Shown: in pieces, positions 1 to 7,991 of the stretch
Layout: every line of letters starts with the position of its first letter
Numbering within the stretch: position 1 is the first letter of the stretch
Assembly: GCA_041859045.1 (NCBI GenBank)
Contig: JBHELB010000011.1
Location: 1 to 64,000, forward strand
DNA: 64,000 nt
From: JBHELB01 sp041859045
GTDB lineage: Bacteria; Hydrogenedentota; Hydrogenedentia; Hydrogenedentales; SLHB01
Direction: 5' to 3'
The notes under the pieces: model-generated
Told to the model about the DNA's origin: nothing
Seen by the model: the letters and a program-made list of their open reading frames with translations, nothing else
Databases searched by the model: none
Translations under genes and position numbers: made by a program

Positions 1-105
1 ACGGCCTGCACGCCCTTTTAACGCGCCACCCAGGGCCGCCAATACCCCAACGCCCCTGCCCAACCTCGCCCCAGATGAACCTTTTCGCCTGCGACTCCTC
101 ATAAA

Positions 106-198
106 CTACGCGAACCGCAAAAATCTTGGGGGATGTCCTGGTGAAAACAACGCTTGTATTTGTCCACGCTCCATTGGTGTAAGATGTACATACGGCAT
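106..198 (-). pseudogene. possible IS30-family transposase N-terminal remnant
   Basis: A 30-codon reading frame starts at an ATG with a good GAAAGGAG ribosome site 6 bases upstream. It begins MPYVHLTPMERGQIQ, which resembles the start of IS30-family transposases (typically a YTHLT..ER..I pattern), then hits TAG after residue 30. No continuation of the transposase helix-turn-helix is recognisable in the other frames down to base 1. It may be the stump of a decayed insertion sequence, or a chance match over about 15 residues. It lies at the very edge of the window, so the rest may be outside. Confidence 0.4.
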
Positions 199-614
199 TG
201 AGGGCTCCTTTCGGTTCTGGTTGCGCAAAACTCAGATTACCGAAATCCTCAATGCCTCTTCCTTTTCCAAACCAAACCTTCTCGTGTTGCACTTAGAGTA
301 TGAATCCAGCAGGGGCTATAGACACAAAGGCCTCCACGGCGCTTTTCAGCGCCATGAAGGCCTTTTCCTGTCCAAGAAATGAGTCAAGCTATGAGTGCGA
401 ATATACGTTTCGGCTGCATTTCCGCACCGGAGGCGCGCAGGGCGCAGCCTGTACCGAAATGTCATTCAGCAAAACCGGCACGGCATTTTCTGCCGTGATC
501 GGCTACTCGTCATTCTGCGACTCGCCGTGCGCGTTGGCGACGGGCCTCGGCGCACACCGACACATCTCTCGGCAATGTCGACGCGGGAATCCCCGCGCCG
601 TCATTGTTTTTCGT
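199..614. other. intergenic stretch with three stem-loops, no gene seen
   Basis: No convincing protein frame is present; the open frames here are out-of-phase shadows. Three inverted repeats stand out: 326-365, CACGGCA/TGCCGTG at 479-497, and CGCGGG/CCCGCG at 582-597. Read on the minus strand, the 479-497 hairpin is followed by CCGGTTTT and could end transcription of the RRM gene that stops at 615. Confidence 0.5.
326..365 (+). terminator. bulged hairpin followed by TTTT
   Basis: An outer arm AAGGCC (327-332) pairs with GGCCTT (359-364), and an inner arm GGCGCT (338-343) pairs with AGCGCC (348-353) around a TTTC loop. The plus strand then reads TTTT. It looks like a rho-independent terminator, but no plus-strand gene is seen upstream in the window. 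Confidence 0.4.
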
Positions 615-917
615 TTACCAGCGCGAACCGCCGCCCATGCGACCGCCGCCACCGCCGCCGCCGCTGCGACGTTCGGGCTGGGGCTGGGCTTCGTTCACAC
701 GAAGGCTACGGCCCTGAAGGTCGCGGCCGTTCATGCCCGCAACCGCCGCCGCACCTTCGGCCTGGTTCGGCATCTCGACGAAGCCGAAGCCGCGCGAACG
801 GCCGGTCATCTTGTCCATGATGACGCGCGAAGCGCTCACGGCGCCGAACTGCTCGAAAGCCGACCGCAGGTCGTCTTCCGTCGTGCTGTACGACAGGTTG
901 CCAACGTAGATGTTCAT
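615..917 (-). CDS. small glycine-rich RRM RNA-binding protein
   Basis: A 100-residue protein made of one RNA recognition motif and a short tail. RNP2 is IYVGNL at residues 3-8 and RNP1 is RGFGFVEM at 42-49, with the aromatic residues needed for RNA stacking. From about residue 85 the tail is almost all Gly, Arg and Met. This is the layout of bacterial Rbp proteins, single-RRM cytoplasmic RNA-binding proteins that are cold-regulated in cyanobacteria and bind single-stranded RNA. The start ATG has the ribosome site AGGAGAAGAGG directly upstream. The gene is monocistronic and preceded by about 570 bases of stem-loop-rich, gene-free DNA with a candidate promoter at its far end, so post-transcriptional control is plausible but inferred. 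The family call is secure; the RNA target is unknown. Confidence 0.93.
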   Translation of the reverse strand: MNIYVGNLSYSTTEDDLRSAFEQFGAVSASRVIMDKMTGRSRGFGFVEMPNQAEGAAAVAGMNGRDLQGRSLRVNEAQPQPERRSGGGGGGGRMGGGSRW

Positions 918-1496
918 TCCTCTTCTCCTATGGTTTGGTCCCGAAGGACACTGGGTGACACTGCAAATAGAAGGGTGGTTCGCGAGAAAAGCGCGGAAGG
1001 ACGCGCAATAGCGCGCTGCGTCAGGCCAGATTCACTCATACGATTCTGCAAAACGCTAACAGCCGCGCGTTCCCCAGGGAACGCCTCCTTGTCTTGCCCA
1101 TCCCGACTGTACTCCCGAACAGCCTTGACAGGACGCCGCACGTTTCCGTCCGGATACTTTCGGCATCGCCGAAAGCGCTTTCTCGGTTTCCCGAGCCGAA
1201 CTCCTTACTTCATCGCGCACGTTCATGTACGCGAAACCCTACTCCCCCTCGGCCTTGTGCGGAGGCCCATTAAATACCGCTCTGACGCCTTGTGGCGTTG
1301 GATGATGCCCCACGGTGCTTTGAATAGAAAGGCGCTGTAAATTCTGATGCAGATGGAACTGGCGCGCAGCAACAAAAGTACCGTGAAGGAAAACTAGGCT
1401 GGATGCAGTCTCTGGCAGAATCGTCACGCGGAAAACAATCACTCTTTAACCTAAAAACCGTGACGCCTTCCCGTGGCGTCTCGTCTATCGGATACA
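918..1496 (-). other. long structured 5' leader of the RRM gene (candidate)
   Basis: There is no credible gene between the RRM start and the DinB-fold gene. Four perfect hairpins occur: CTTTCGGC/GCCGAAAG at 1157-1175, CTCGG/CCGAG at 1182-1195, ACGCC/GGCGT at 1285-1298 and GACGCC/GGCGTC at 1462-1480. The last two share the same arm sequence. With the promoter at 1497-1525 this would be a leader of roughly 570 nt. Two minus-strand frames of 67-75 codons here lack any recognisable feature. Confidence 0.4.
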
Positions 1497-1525
1497 CTTA
1501 TAGCATAATCTTTGTCTCAACGCAA
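1497..1525 (-). promoter_or_regulatory. extended -10 promoter driving the RRM leader
   Basis: On the minus strand TTGCGT (1520-1525) is followed 17 bases later by TATAAG (1497-1502). A TGC sits immediately before the -10, giving an extended -10 element. It points toward the RRM gene. Confidence 0.5.
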
Positions 1526-1600
1526 CACTTTTATTTTGGCAGGAAAGGGGAGATTCACGAATAACTTCTTTCTCGTGGGCGGCGTCCGGCGGGATGGTCG

Positions 1601-2080
1601 TCATCTCCACGCCGCCGGGGGAAGCCCACGCCGTCGCAGTTCTACGTTGAGTTCTGCGGTATGGTGTTGCAGGTGGCGAAGGTGATACAGCGCCTGCGCC
1701 AATGCGCTATCGCCCGTCCACGGCCAGAGCGCCTTCTCCGAAACAAGGCCTTCCGCGCCAAAATGCTGCACCCACTCCCGAGACTTGGTCTTGGCGCGCT
1801 CAAGCTGTTGGATGGCGGTTTCGCGCGGGAGGAGATCGCGTACAGGCGTTTTGACCCAGTCCAAGGTGAACTGCCGGTTGGCGGGGTAGTCGTCCGCAGC
1901 GCCGAGCCAAGTGTAGCGATCCGCCGCAATCAGAAGGTGGTACGCGAGCCGCGCGGGCTGCATGCGTTCATCAAGGGCTTCATACCAGTCTTCGTCGGAA
2001 AACTGGCGTGCGGCGTCGATGGCCATGTCCCACGCCTGCATGAGACTTTCCACCAACGCGGTTGAAAGGACTTTATTCAT
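1601..2080 (-). CDS. DinB-fold protein (YfiT/DinB-like putative metalloenzyme)
   Basis: A 159-residue protein with the four-helix DinB/YfiT architecture: an N-terminal helix with conserved Trp, a His near residue 48 in a YHLL segment, and a late HLQHH segment near residue 135. These are the usual positions of the His metal triad in this superfamily, whose members are often thiol transferases or have no known reaction. The start ATG at 2080 has GAGGAG about 8 bases upstream, which favours it over an in-frame start five codons earlier. The gene stands alone, divergent from the HDOD gene. Family placement is fairly sure; the substrate is unknown. Confidence 0.75.
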   Translation of the reverse strand: MNKVLSTALVESLMQAWDMAIDAARQFSDEDWYEALDERMQPARLAYHLLIAADRYTWLGAADDYPANRQFTLDWVKTPVRDLLPRETAIQQLERAKTKSREWVQHFGAEGLVSEKALWPWTGDSALAQALYHLRHLQHHTAELNVELRRRGLPPAAWR

Positions 2081-2151
2081 GAGCTTTCTCCTCACGAAAG
2101 TGATGCCCTACGGCTAACCCGACAACACCGCGCACGACCTGCGAAAGCGTT

Positions 2152-2180
2152 ATTCTAGAGCAGTCGGGGATGCTGAGCAA
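2152..2180 (-). promoter_or_regulatory. candidate sigma-70 promoter for the DinB-fold gene
   Basis: The minus strand reads TTGCTC (2175-2180), 17 bases, then TAGAAT (2152-2157). The start codon lies about 70 bases downstream. Confidence 0.38.
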
Positions 2181-2237
2181 GGTTCCGAGAGGGTCTCGGG
2201 CGGAAACAGCCTCTCCGGACGGCCCGCAAGGGCGCTC

Positions 2238-2266
2238 TTGAAAACGAAGTCATCAGGGGAGAGAAT
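2238..2266 (+). promoter_or_regulatory. candidate sigma-70 promoter for the HDOD gene
   Basis: TTGAAA (2238-2243), a 17-base spacer, then GAGAAT (2261-2266), about 40 bases before the start codon at 2305. The -10 match is moderate. Confidence 0.33.
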
Positions 2267-2304
2267 ACGGGTTCGGACTGTACATACGACGAAAGGGAAG
2301 GGAT

Positions 2305-3705
2305 ATGAGTGACGCGAATAGTTCCGCCGGCAAGGGTATGCCCCGTTCAAACACGCAAGGCGTCCCTCCTAAACCCACGAAAAAGATGGGGGAACTCCTT
2401 ATCGAGGCGGGCTTAATCGAGCGTAACCAACTGGAAGAGGCGCTGAGCATGCAGCAGGCTTCCGGTGGGAAGACGGTAAGTAACCTGATTGCGCTTGGGC
2501 ACCTCGACGCCTCCACGTTCGTCCGCTTTCTGGCCAAACAGCCCGGGGTGGCAAGCATCGACCTCTCAAACTACGAGATCCCGGCGGAAATCATCAGTCT
2601 CATCCCGAAGGAAATGGCGCTGCGTCATGAGTTGGTGCCCGTGGATAAGATGGGCAGTCTCTTGTCCGTCGCCATGGTGTGCCCGCTGGACCGCGCCACG
2701 TTGCAGGAACTCGAGTCGTTGACCGGGCTCAGGGTGAAGCCTATTTTGTGCTCCGCCAAGGACGTTGACGAGGCGATTCACCGCTATTACTCCCGCGCGG
2801 AGGCCGCCGCAGCCGCCTCGAAGCAAGAAGAAGCCGCCTGGGCCGCTTCCACAGCAAGCCTTGAGAGCACGATGCGCCTGGGAGCCGTGGCGGGGCTCAT
2901 TCACCGAATTTCGTCGTTGCCGGTGCTTCCCGAATCCGTTCAGCGGGTACGCGAAGCGATGAAAAATCCGGAAGTGTCCGTGGACGAGGTTGCAGGGATC
3001 ATCACGCTCGACCCGGCCCTGGCGGCCAAGGTGCTGGGCGTGGCCAACTCGGCGGCCTATGGGTTCCGCAGCCGGGTGGACAACCTGGTGCTCGCGGTGT
3101 CGCTGCTGGGGCTTCGCGAAACGTACTCCATTGTCCTGGCGGCGGCGGTGCTTGACCTCTTCGAGAAATCGAAGGTCATGGACTACAAACGGTTCTGGCT
3201 GAGTTCGATGTGCGCCGCCGCGGCGGCGCGTCTGGTTGCAAAAGCCGTCGGAGCGCGGGAAAAAGCGGGCGTGTTTGCGGCGGGGTTGTTGCACGATATT
3301 GGCAAAGCGGCGCTCGCCGAGACGATTCCCCAACAGTACCAACGCATTTCCTCGGTACTCACTGGCGAGGCCCTCATCGCCGCGGAAATGGAGGCGATGG
3401 GAATCTCGCACGCGGAGGCCGGGTACGAACTGGCCCAGCACTGGGGCCTGCCCGACGACATCGCCGAAACGATTCGCTTTCATCACCAGCCTGCCATGGC
3501 TCAGAACGCCAAACAATTGGTGGCGATTGTCGCGGTCGCGGACGCCATGACCCGCGCGCAAGGCAAGGATTACGCGCAGAACGAGGGGATTTTCGAGGAG
3601 TGTAAGGACGCCGTGGCCGAACTGCGGCTTGATAAAGAAAACATCGAAGCGATGCTGGCGGAGTTTCTCGAAGCGCGGGAGAGCGCAATCTCCGACGCAC
3701 TGTGA
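2305..3705 (+). CDS. MshEN-HDOD signalling protein
   Basis: A 466-residue soluble protein. Residues about 25-160 resemble the N-terminal domain of type II secretion/pilus ATPases (MshEN), beginning MGELLIEAGLIERNQLEEA. MshEN domains can bind cyclic di-GMP. Residues about 190-440 are an HDOD domain with the pattern LPVLPESV...LDPALAAKVL...ANSAAYG. Unlike many HDOD proteins it keeps an HD pair (H330, D331) in LLHDIGK. An Ala/Glu-rich linker joins the two. HDOD proteins usually act as signalling scaffolds in motility, pili and development. The ATG at 2305 has AAAGGGAAGGG upstream. The stop overlaps the start of the DUF72 gene by one base (TGATG), so the two are probably co-translated. A c-di-GMP input is inferred from family knowledge. 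Confidence 0.88.
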   Translation: MSDANSSAGKGMPRSNTQGVPPKPTKKMGELLIEAGLIERNQLEEALSMQQASGGKTVSNLIALGHLDASTFVRFLAKQPGVASIDLSNYEIPAEIISLIPKEMALRHELVPVDKMGSLLSVAMVCPLDRATLQELESLTGLRVKPILCSAKDVDEAIHRYYSRAEAAAAASKQEEAAWAASTASLESTMRLGAVAGLIHRISSLPVLPESVQRVREAMKNPEVSVDEVAGIITLDPALAAKVLGVANSAAYGFRSRVDNLVLAVSLLGLRETYSIVLAAAVLDLFEKSKVMDYKRFWLSSMCAAAAARLVAKAVGAREKAGVFAAGLLHDIGKAALAETIPQQYQRISSVLTGEALIAAEMEAMGISHAEAGYELAQHWGLPDDIAETIRFHHQPAMAQNAKQLVAIVAVADAMTRAQGKDYAQNEGIFEECKDAVAELRLDKENIEAMLAEFLEARESAISDAL

Positions 3706-4598
3706 TGTCGACGCCGGACGAGACGGCCGTGGTCCGCGTGGGCCCGGCCGGCTGGGCCTATGACGACTGGGCCGGTACCGTCTATCCCCCGGGGTTCTCT
3801 CCACGGAAAACCCATCCCCTCGGCTATCTCTGCGCGTTCTTCGACACCATCGAGATCGACTCATCGTTCTACCGTCCGCCCACGCCCCGATCCGCTGCGG
3901 CTTGGGCGACGCACGTGGAGGCGAACCCCCGATTCCGTTTCACCGCCAAACTCTGGCAACGTTTCACGCATCAACGCGACAGTTGGCCCAGTCCTGCGGA
4001 GGTTCAGTCCGTCATGGAGGGGATCATGCCGTTGCACGAGGCGGGGCGCTTTGGCGCGATGCTTGCCCAGTTTCCCTGGAGTTTTCGCCGAACGCCGGAA
4101 AACCGCACCTGGCTGGCGCGCCTCGTGGACACGTTTACGCAGTGGCCGCTCGCAATCGAACTGCGCCACGCTTCCTGGGATCGCCCGGAGGTGTACGAGG
4201 GACTGTGCGCGCGCGGCGTGACGTTCTGCAATATCGACCAGCCCGTGTTGCGCGATTCCATCGCGCCGTCGGACAAGGTCACCGCGCCCACGGCGTACGT
4301 GCGGCTGCATGGGCGAAACGCCGAGGCGTGGTTCAAGGAAGGCGCCGGGCGGGACGCCCGGTACAATTATTTGTACTCCGGCGGCGAACTGGAACTCTGG
4401 CTCGGCCATATTCAGCGTATGCGTGGGCAGGCGCGCGAGATTTATGTCGTGACCAACAACCATTTCGAGGGGCAAGCGGTGGCGAACGCCTTCGAACTCC
4501 AGGACGGTCTCGGTCTATCCCATCCGGCCCCGCCGGAGTGTCTAGCGGAACGGTATCCGCGTCTTCGCAAGCATTCCGGGGACACTCAAGAGGATTAA
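3705..4598 (+). CDS. DUF72 (YecE-like) TIM-barrel protein
   Basis: A 297-residue protein matching the DUF72/YecE family: an early GPAGWAYDDW..VYPPGF signature, a central FDTIEIDSSFY segment, then FTAKLWQRFTH and a YVRLHGR segment near residue 200, with a late VVTNNHFEGQAV segment. Members are about 230-300 residues with a TIM-barrel fold and no established reaction. The start is ambiguous: GTG at 3702 (GTGA overlap with the HDOD stop) or ATG at 3705; the ATG is preferred. It is translationally coupled to the HDOD gene, although no functional link is known. A strong convergent terminator follows. Confidence 0.88.
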   Translation: MSTPDETAVVRVGPAGWAYDDWAGTVYPPGFSPRKTHPLGYLCAFFDTIEIDSSFYRPPTPRSAAAWATHVEANPRFRFTAKLWQRFTHQRDSWPSPAEVQSVMEGIMPLHEAGRFGAMLAQFPWSFRRTPENRTWLARLVDTFTQWPLAIELRHASWDRPEVYEGLCARGVTFCNIDQPVLRDSIAPSDKVTAPTAYVRLHGRNAEAWFKEGAGRDARYNYLYSGGELELWLGHIQRMRGQAREIYVVTNNHFEGQAVANAFELQDGLGLSHPAPPECLAERYPRLRKHSGDTQED

Positions 4599-4603
4599 TA
4601 TAA

Positions 4604-4634
4604 GCAAGGCGCATCCGCTCGGGCTGCGCCTTGC
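4604..4634. terminator. bidirectional terminator hairpin between convergent genes
   Basis: A perfect 10-bp stem, GCAAGGCGCA (4604-4613) with TGCGCCTTGC (4625-4634), sits in the short gap between the DUF72 gene (plus) and the M24 gene (minus). Confidence 0.75.
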
Positions 4635-4650
4635 CTTAAAAGCGATTTGG

Positions 4651-5844
4651 CTATTCCTTCATGCCGTATTTCACGATGGGCGTGCTGCGGCCCAGCACCC
4701 GGCCTAGGTCCACTTGCGGCAGCGCGGGCGTGCTGGTGACGATCTCCTTCGCGCCGCCGGGCAACAACAAGAAGGTGTCCTCGGACTTCACGCCCGGAGC
4801 GGACGGATTCCATGCGTACGCCTGGCCGAATTTCACTTCAATGCCCGAGATGTCCTTCACCGCCTGTTCGTAGCGCTTGGTGTCGAGCACAGCGAAGGCT
4901 TCACTCGGCGTGGCGATGATGGTCCGTGCGCCGTAGCCCGTCGGCCCGCCCTGGTGGTGGTTGTGTCACTCGTTCGCCGCAAAACCCATATCCGCGTACG
5001 CCTTCTTGACGGCGCCAAACACCTGACTCAACGTCGCGCCGGGCACGGTCGCCTCTTGCACCAACGCATCCACGCCGCACACCCGGTCGTACGCGTCCAA
5101 GATCTCCGCGCTAACGCCCGCAACACGCACAAAACGCGTCAGCGACGCCACCAACCCCTCGCGCAGGAAACAACCGACGATCATCACATAACGCTCTACG
5201 CCCGTTTCCTTCAGTCCATCGCCCAGCAGCAGCGCCTCGGTCGGCAGGGGATGCCGGTAACGGGCAATCCGTCCGTCCGCGGCGATCAACGCCACGGGCA
5301 CCTGCAAACGCCGTTTGAGGCCTTCGGCCTTGAGTGTGGCGGCGATATCCGCTTCGAGCATGCCCGGCTTCACGGCGTTCAACGTGGCGGTCATGGCGTC
5401 GGCCGACAGCGCGCCCAGGCGGCGGTACTTCTCGCACTCCGCGGGCGTGAGCAACGTGCGCAGCGGCAACAGCTCGGCGTTCACATCCTTGCCGAGGCTG
5501 CCGTCGTCTGACACGAGCGTGCCGGTGAATTCGCGGCGAATGACGTCGGCGATGTTGTCCTCGCACCAAAGAAAATTGCGCGAATCGCAACCCAGCGGCC
5601 CGAGTTCCTCGTCCATCCCCCGCGTTTCTTCAATATTGTTTCCCGCAAAAAACGCCCGGCCGTCTTTGGTAAAGAAAACGGAATTCGCGCCGAAATCCGA
5701 GTATTCATAGATGTAATTGCGCTTGCCACCGGTCGCCATGGCGAAATTGTTGGTGCGGCTGAGCAACACGCCGTCGTAGTCGTGCTCGCGCAGAAACGCT
5801 TGGATCAGGGCTTTGCGGATTTCAAACAGCTCACGTTCACTCAT
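4651..5844 (-). pseudogene. M24-family (creatinase/Xaa-Pro peptidase-like) gene interrupted by in-frame TGA
   Basis: Two pieces in the same minus-strand frame form one M24-type protein of 397 codon positions. The first 292 codons (5844 down to 4969) carry the creatinase-like N-terminal domain and the start of the pita-bread domain (residues about 130-290). They end ...ADMGFAANE at a TGA (4966-4968). Translation resumed after it reads HNHHQGGPTGYGARTI and continues to KYGMKE at 4651. In relatives, as I recall them, the position of the stop is Trp (the EWHNHHQGG-type segment), so one G-to-A change of TGG would explain it. The remainder is intact with no frameshift, so this is a recent nonsense mutation, a sequencing error, or readthrough. 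It lies 18 bases downstream of the glycosyltransferase gene on the same strand. Confidence 0.75.
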
Positions 5845-5862
5845 CGTCTTGCTCCTGTGTGA

Positions 5863-6915
5863 CTACTCTTTTCGGAAGGCGTGGAGGGTCTTCCACGCGC
5901 AGTTTTCCCACGTAAATTCAGACGCCGCCTTCTGTCCGGCGCGCACCGCAGCGTCGCGCTCCTCTGCAGGCTCTTCGGCGGCTTTGCGCAAGGCGGCAAT
6001 CAGCGACGAGACGCTGTCGGGGTTGTAATAAAGCGGCGCGCTCCCCGCGACGTCTTGTATGCCGCCCGTTTTTGCGGTGACGACGCGCGCGCCCGCGCGC
6101 AGGGCCTGCAACACCGCCAATCCCGCGCCTTCGTAGGGGTGGGGACAAATCACCACACGGCTGTGGTGGTAAAGTGAGGCCAGTTGCGGCGCGGGGCAGC
6201 GCTCGAACCGCAACGCCCGATCCTTCAACGCCCCGAGCTGGCTATCCCCGCCGACGCCCAGCAACACGACCGCGCCTCCGAACACGTCGCGGGTCTTCAG
6301 GCACCCCTCCACGGCCACGGCAAACGCGTCGTCGGCCCGGGGGTGCGTGAGCAAGAGCACATACGGCGGCTCGACGATCGGCGGGGGCGGCGTCTCGAAT
6401 ACGGCGTCCACGCCAAGCGGCGCAATCTGTACTTTGTCGAGCGGCACACCCAAATGCGTAAGCAGCGCGTCGCGCACATGCTTGGACGGCACTACCACCG
6501 TGCGCGCCGCCTGACACGCCGTGCGCATGCGCTTGAGCCGCGCTTTCGCCCCCCGGTTGGCCCGCGCTTGCGAGTCCAGGCCGTGCGCATCGAGCGCATA
6601 CAGGACAAAGGGCACGGGTAGACTCTGCGGAGCGGTCGACAACGCTGTAAACACAGCGTCCACGCCGACTTTACCCGCCAGGCTTTCCAGCGGTCGCGTC
6701 GGCGACACAAACAGCCGCCCCAGTCCCCTGGGAAGATCGGACAGGCGCGTGCGATTCCAGCCGTCGAAACGGTCATGGTTCTCGCTCGTCGTAAAAAACA
6801 CCACTTGAAGCGACGGCTGGATGCTCCGCAAGGTGGCGGTCACAGACCGCAAATAGGTCTCTTCCGCCGAACAGCCAGCGCCGGACAAGCCGGTCGTGTC
6901 AATTCCTATACGCAT
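5863..6915 (-). CDS. GT4-type glycosyltransferase
   Basis: A 350-residue protein with two Rossmann-like halves typical of GT-B enzymes. The N-terminal half begins MRIGIDTTGL; the C-terminal half has APLGVD, then VLLLTHPRADD, and ICPHPYEGAGLAVLQALRAG, the nucleotide-sugar site. The usual EX7E motif reads E...Q here, so the second Glu is replaced. It probably transfers a sugar from a nucleotide donor in envelope or exopolysaccharide synthesis; donor and acceptor cannot be told. The start at 6915 is the ATG with AAAGGGG just upstream; a TTG six codons earlier is rejected. It heads a two-gene unit with the broken M24 gene. Confidence 0.85.
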   Translation of the reverse strand: MRIGIDTTGLSGAGCSAEETYLRSVTATLRSIQPSLQVVFFTTSENHDRFDGWNRTRLSDLPRGLGRLFVSPTRPLESLAGKVGVDAVFTALSTAPQSLPVPFVLYALDAHGLDSQARANRGAKARLKRMRTACQAARTVVVPSKHVRDALLTHLGVPLDKVQIAPLGVDAVFETPPPPIVEPPYVLLLTHPRADDAFAVAVEGCLKTRDVFGGAVVLLGVGGDSQLGALKDRALRFERCPAPQLASLYHHSRVVICPHPYEGAGLAVLQALRAGARVVTAKTGGIQDVAGSAPLYYNPDSVSSLIAALRKAAEEPAEERDAAVRAGQKAASEFTWENCAWKTLHAFRKE

Positions 6916-7303
6916 GGCCCCTTTCCACGCCAAGGAAAACCCTCAGCGGCAACAGCTTAGCCCGGAACACGCCCCAATATCCACCTTGTGTCGCAGCGAA
7001 CCGCGTTAGCGCCTCGAAGTCAGAAAAGTAGAGAAAAGGAGTCCTTCCTTTCTTTGAGCTGAATTTCCGAATCTTGAACGCGCCTGTGCGGTTTTTATTG
7101 TATTTTCTGCTGGACTTTCCGCTCAACGTGTGGAATACTACGTTTAGTGATATCGGTGAAAATAAATGGGGCGAGATGAGGAGGTCCACCCCGGTCGGAA
7201 TAGTTTTCTGTATGAGTATATTGCGAGATGCGGTTATCTTGGGGTGAACGGCCCACGGAAGCACGTCGGCGTCGGCGCCGCGGCATCGAAGGGGAGACAG
7301 ACT
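6916..7303. other. divergent intergenic region, AT-rich patch, no gene seen
   Basis: 388 bases separate the glycosyltransferase (minus) and CheW (plus). No supported frame is present. A weak plus-strand promoter candidate is TTGAAC (7075-7080), 16 bases, TATTGT (7097-7102). This would leave a leader of about 190 bases before CheW. Confidence 0.35.
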
Positions 7304-7795
7304 ATGGAATCAATGAGGGCATTGGTCGGCAAATACCTGACATTCAAGCTGGGGCCAGAGGAGTACGGCCTGGGTATTTTGAAGGTGCAAGAGATCATCG
7401 GCATCTTGCCGGTAACGCATGTCCCGCGCATGCCGGAATACATCCGCGGGGTAATCAACCTGCGCGGCAAGGTCATTCCGGTGGTGGATCTCCGGCTCAA
7501 ATTCGGCATGAACGCAGAGGAGAACACGGAACGCACGTGCATCATCGTGGTGCAAGTGATGCGTCAAGACACACTGGTCATCATGGGCATCGTGGTGGAC
7601 GAGGTCTGTGAAGTCCTCGACATTCGCGAGGGACAGATCGAGCCCGCGCCGTCGCTGGGCAACGCCGAGGCGACAGATTTTATTCTAGGCATGGGCAAGA
7701 TCAACGAGAAGGTTGTTACGCTGCTGGACATCGACCGCGTATTGGCTGGCGAGGGGGCCGAGCTACTCTCGGTGGTGGGCAGCGAGACCGCGTGA
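7304..7795 (+). CDS. cheW: CheW chemotaxis coupling protein
   Basis: A 163-residue single-domain CheW protein. It shows the family order YLTFKLGPEEYGLGILKVQEI, then RMPEYIRGVINLRGKVIPVVDLR near residue 45, and a late ILGMGKINEKVVTLLDID segment. CheW couples chemoreceptors to the CheA kinase at the cytoplasmic face of receptor arrays. The ATG at 7304 follows GGGGAGA with a 6-7 base gap; earlier in-frame starts would add unrelated sequence. A chemoreceptor gene follows about 200 bases downstream on the same strand, so the two probably work together, though no cheA is in the window. Confidence 0.95.
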   Translation: MESMRALVGKYLTFKLGPEEYGLGILKVQEIIGILPVTHVPRMPEYIRGVINLRGKVIPVVDLRLKFGMNAEENTERTCIIVVQVMRQDTLVIMGIVVDEVCEVLDIREGQIEPAPSLGNAEATDFILGMGKINEKVVTLLDIDRVLAGEGAELLSVVGSETA

Positions 7796-7991
7796 CGTTG
7801 GTGGTTGAATTGGAGCCAAAGGCTGCTGGCAAACCGGGAAAGGGGGGCAAGGACTCGCGAAGTACTTGGGGCTGAACTGCACAGAGCATTGTGTCGCGCG
7901 GTTCAGAAGAAAATAACCGTCAATAATCTGCGCACTCAGAAATTTGACGGTAGCGCTGTGCCTGCTCAAGGCATATCACGGGGGATCGATC

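Noticed and set aside
300..1340. A 346-codon plus-strand open frame across the RRM gene and its leader
   Set aside because: It has no ribosome site or recognisable domain, is Arg/Ala/Thr-rich as expected of an antisense shadow, and lies opposite the clear RRM protein.
1239..1497. Two minus-strand frames of 67-75 codons in the RRM leader
   Set aside because: They overlap each other in different frames, contain the hairpins, and have no domain or convincing ribosome site.
2566..3864. A 432-codon minus-strand open frame opposite the HDOD gene
   Set aside because: Arg/His-rich composition typical of reading GC-rich coding DNA backwards; the HDOD protein on the other strand is unambiguous.
4966..4968. 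Selenocysteine or a TGA-is-Trp genetic code for the M24 gene
   Set aside because: Other genes in the window end at TGA normally, the expected residue is Trp rather than Cys, and no SECIS-like hairpin was evident just after the codon.
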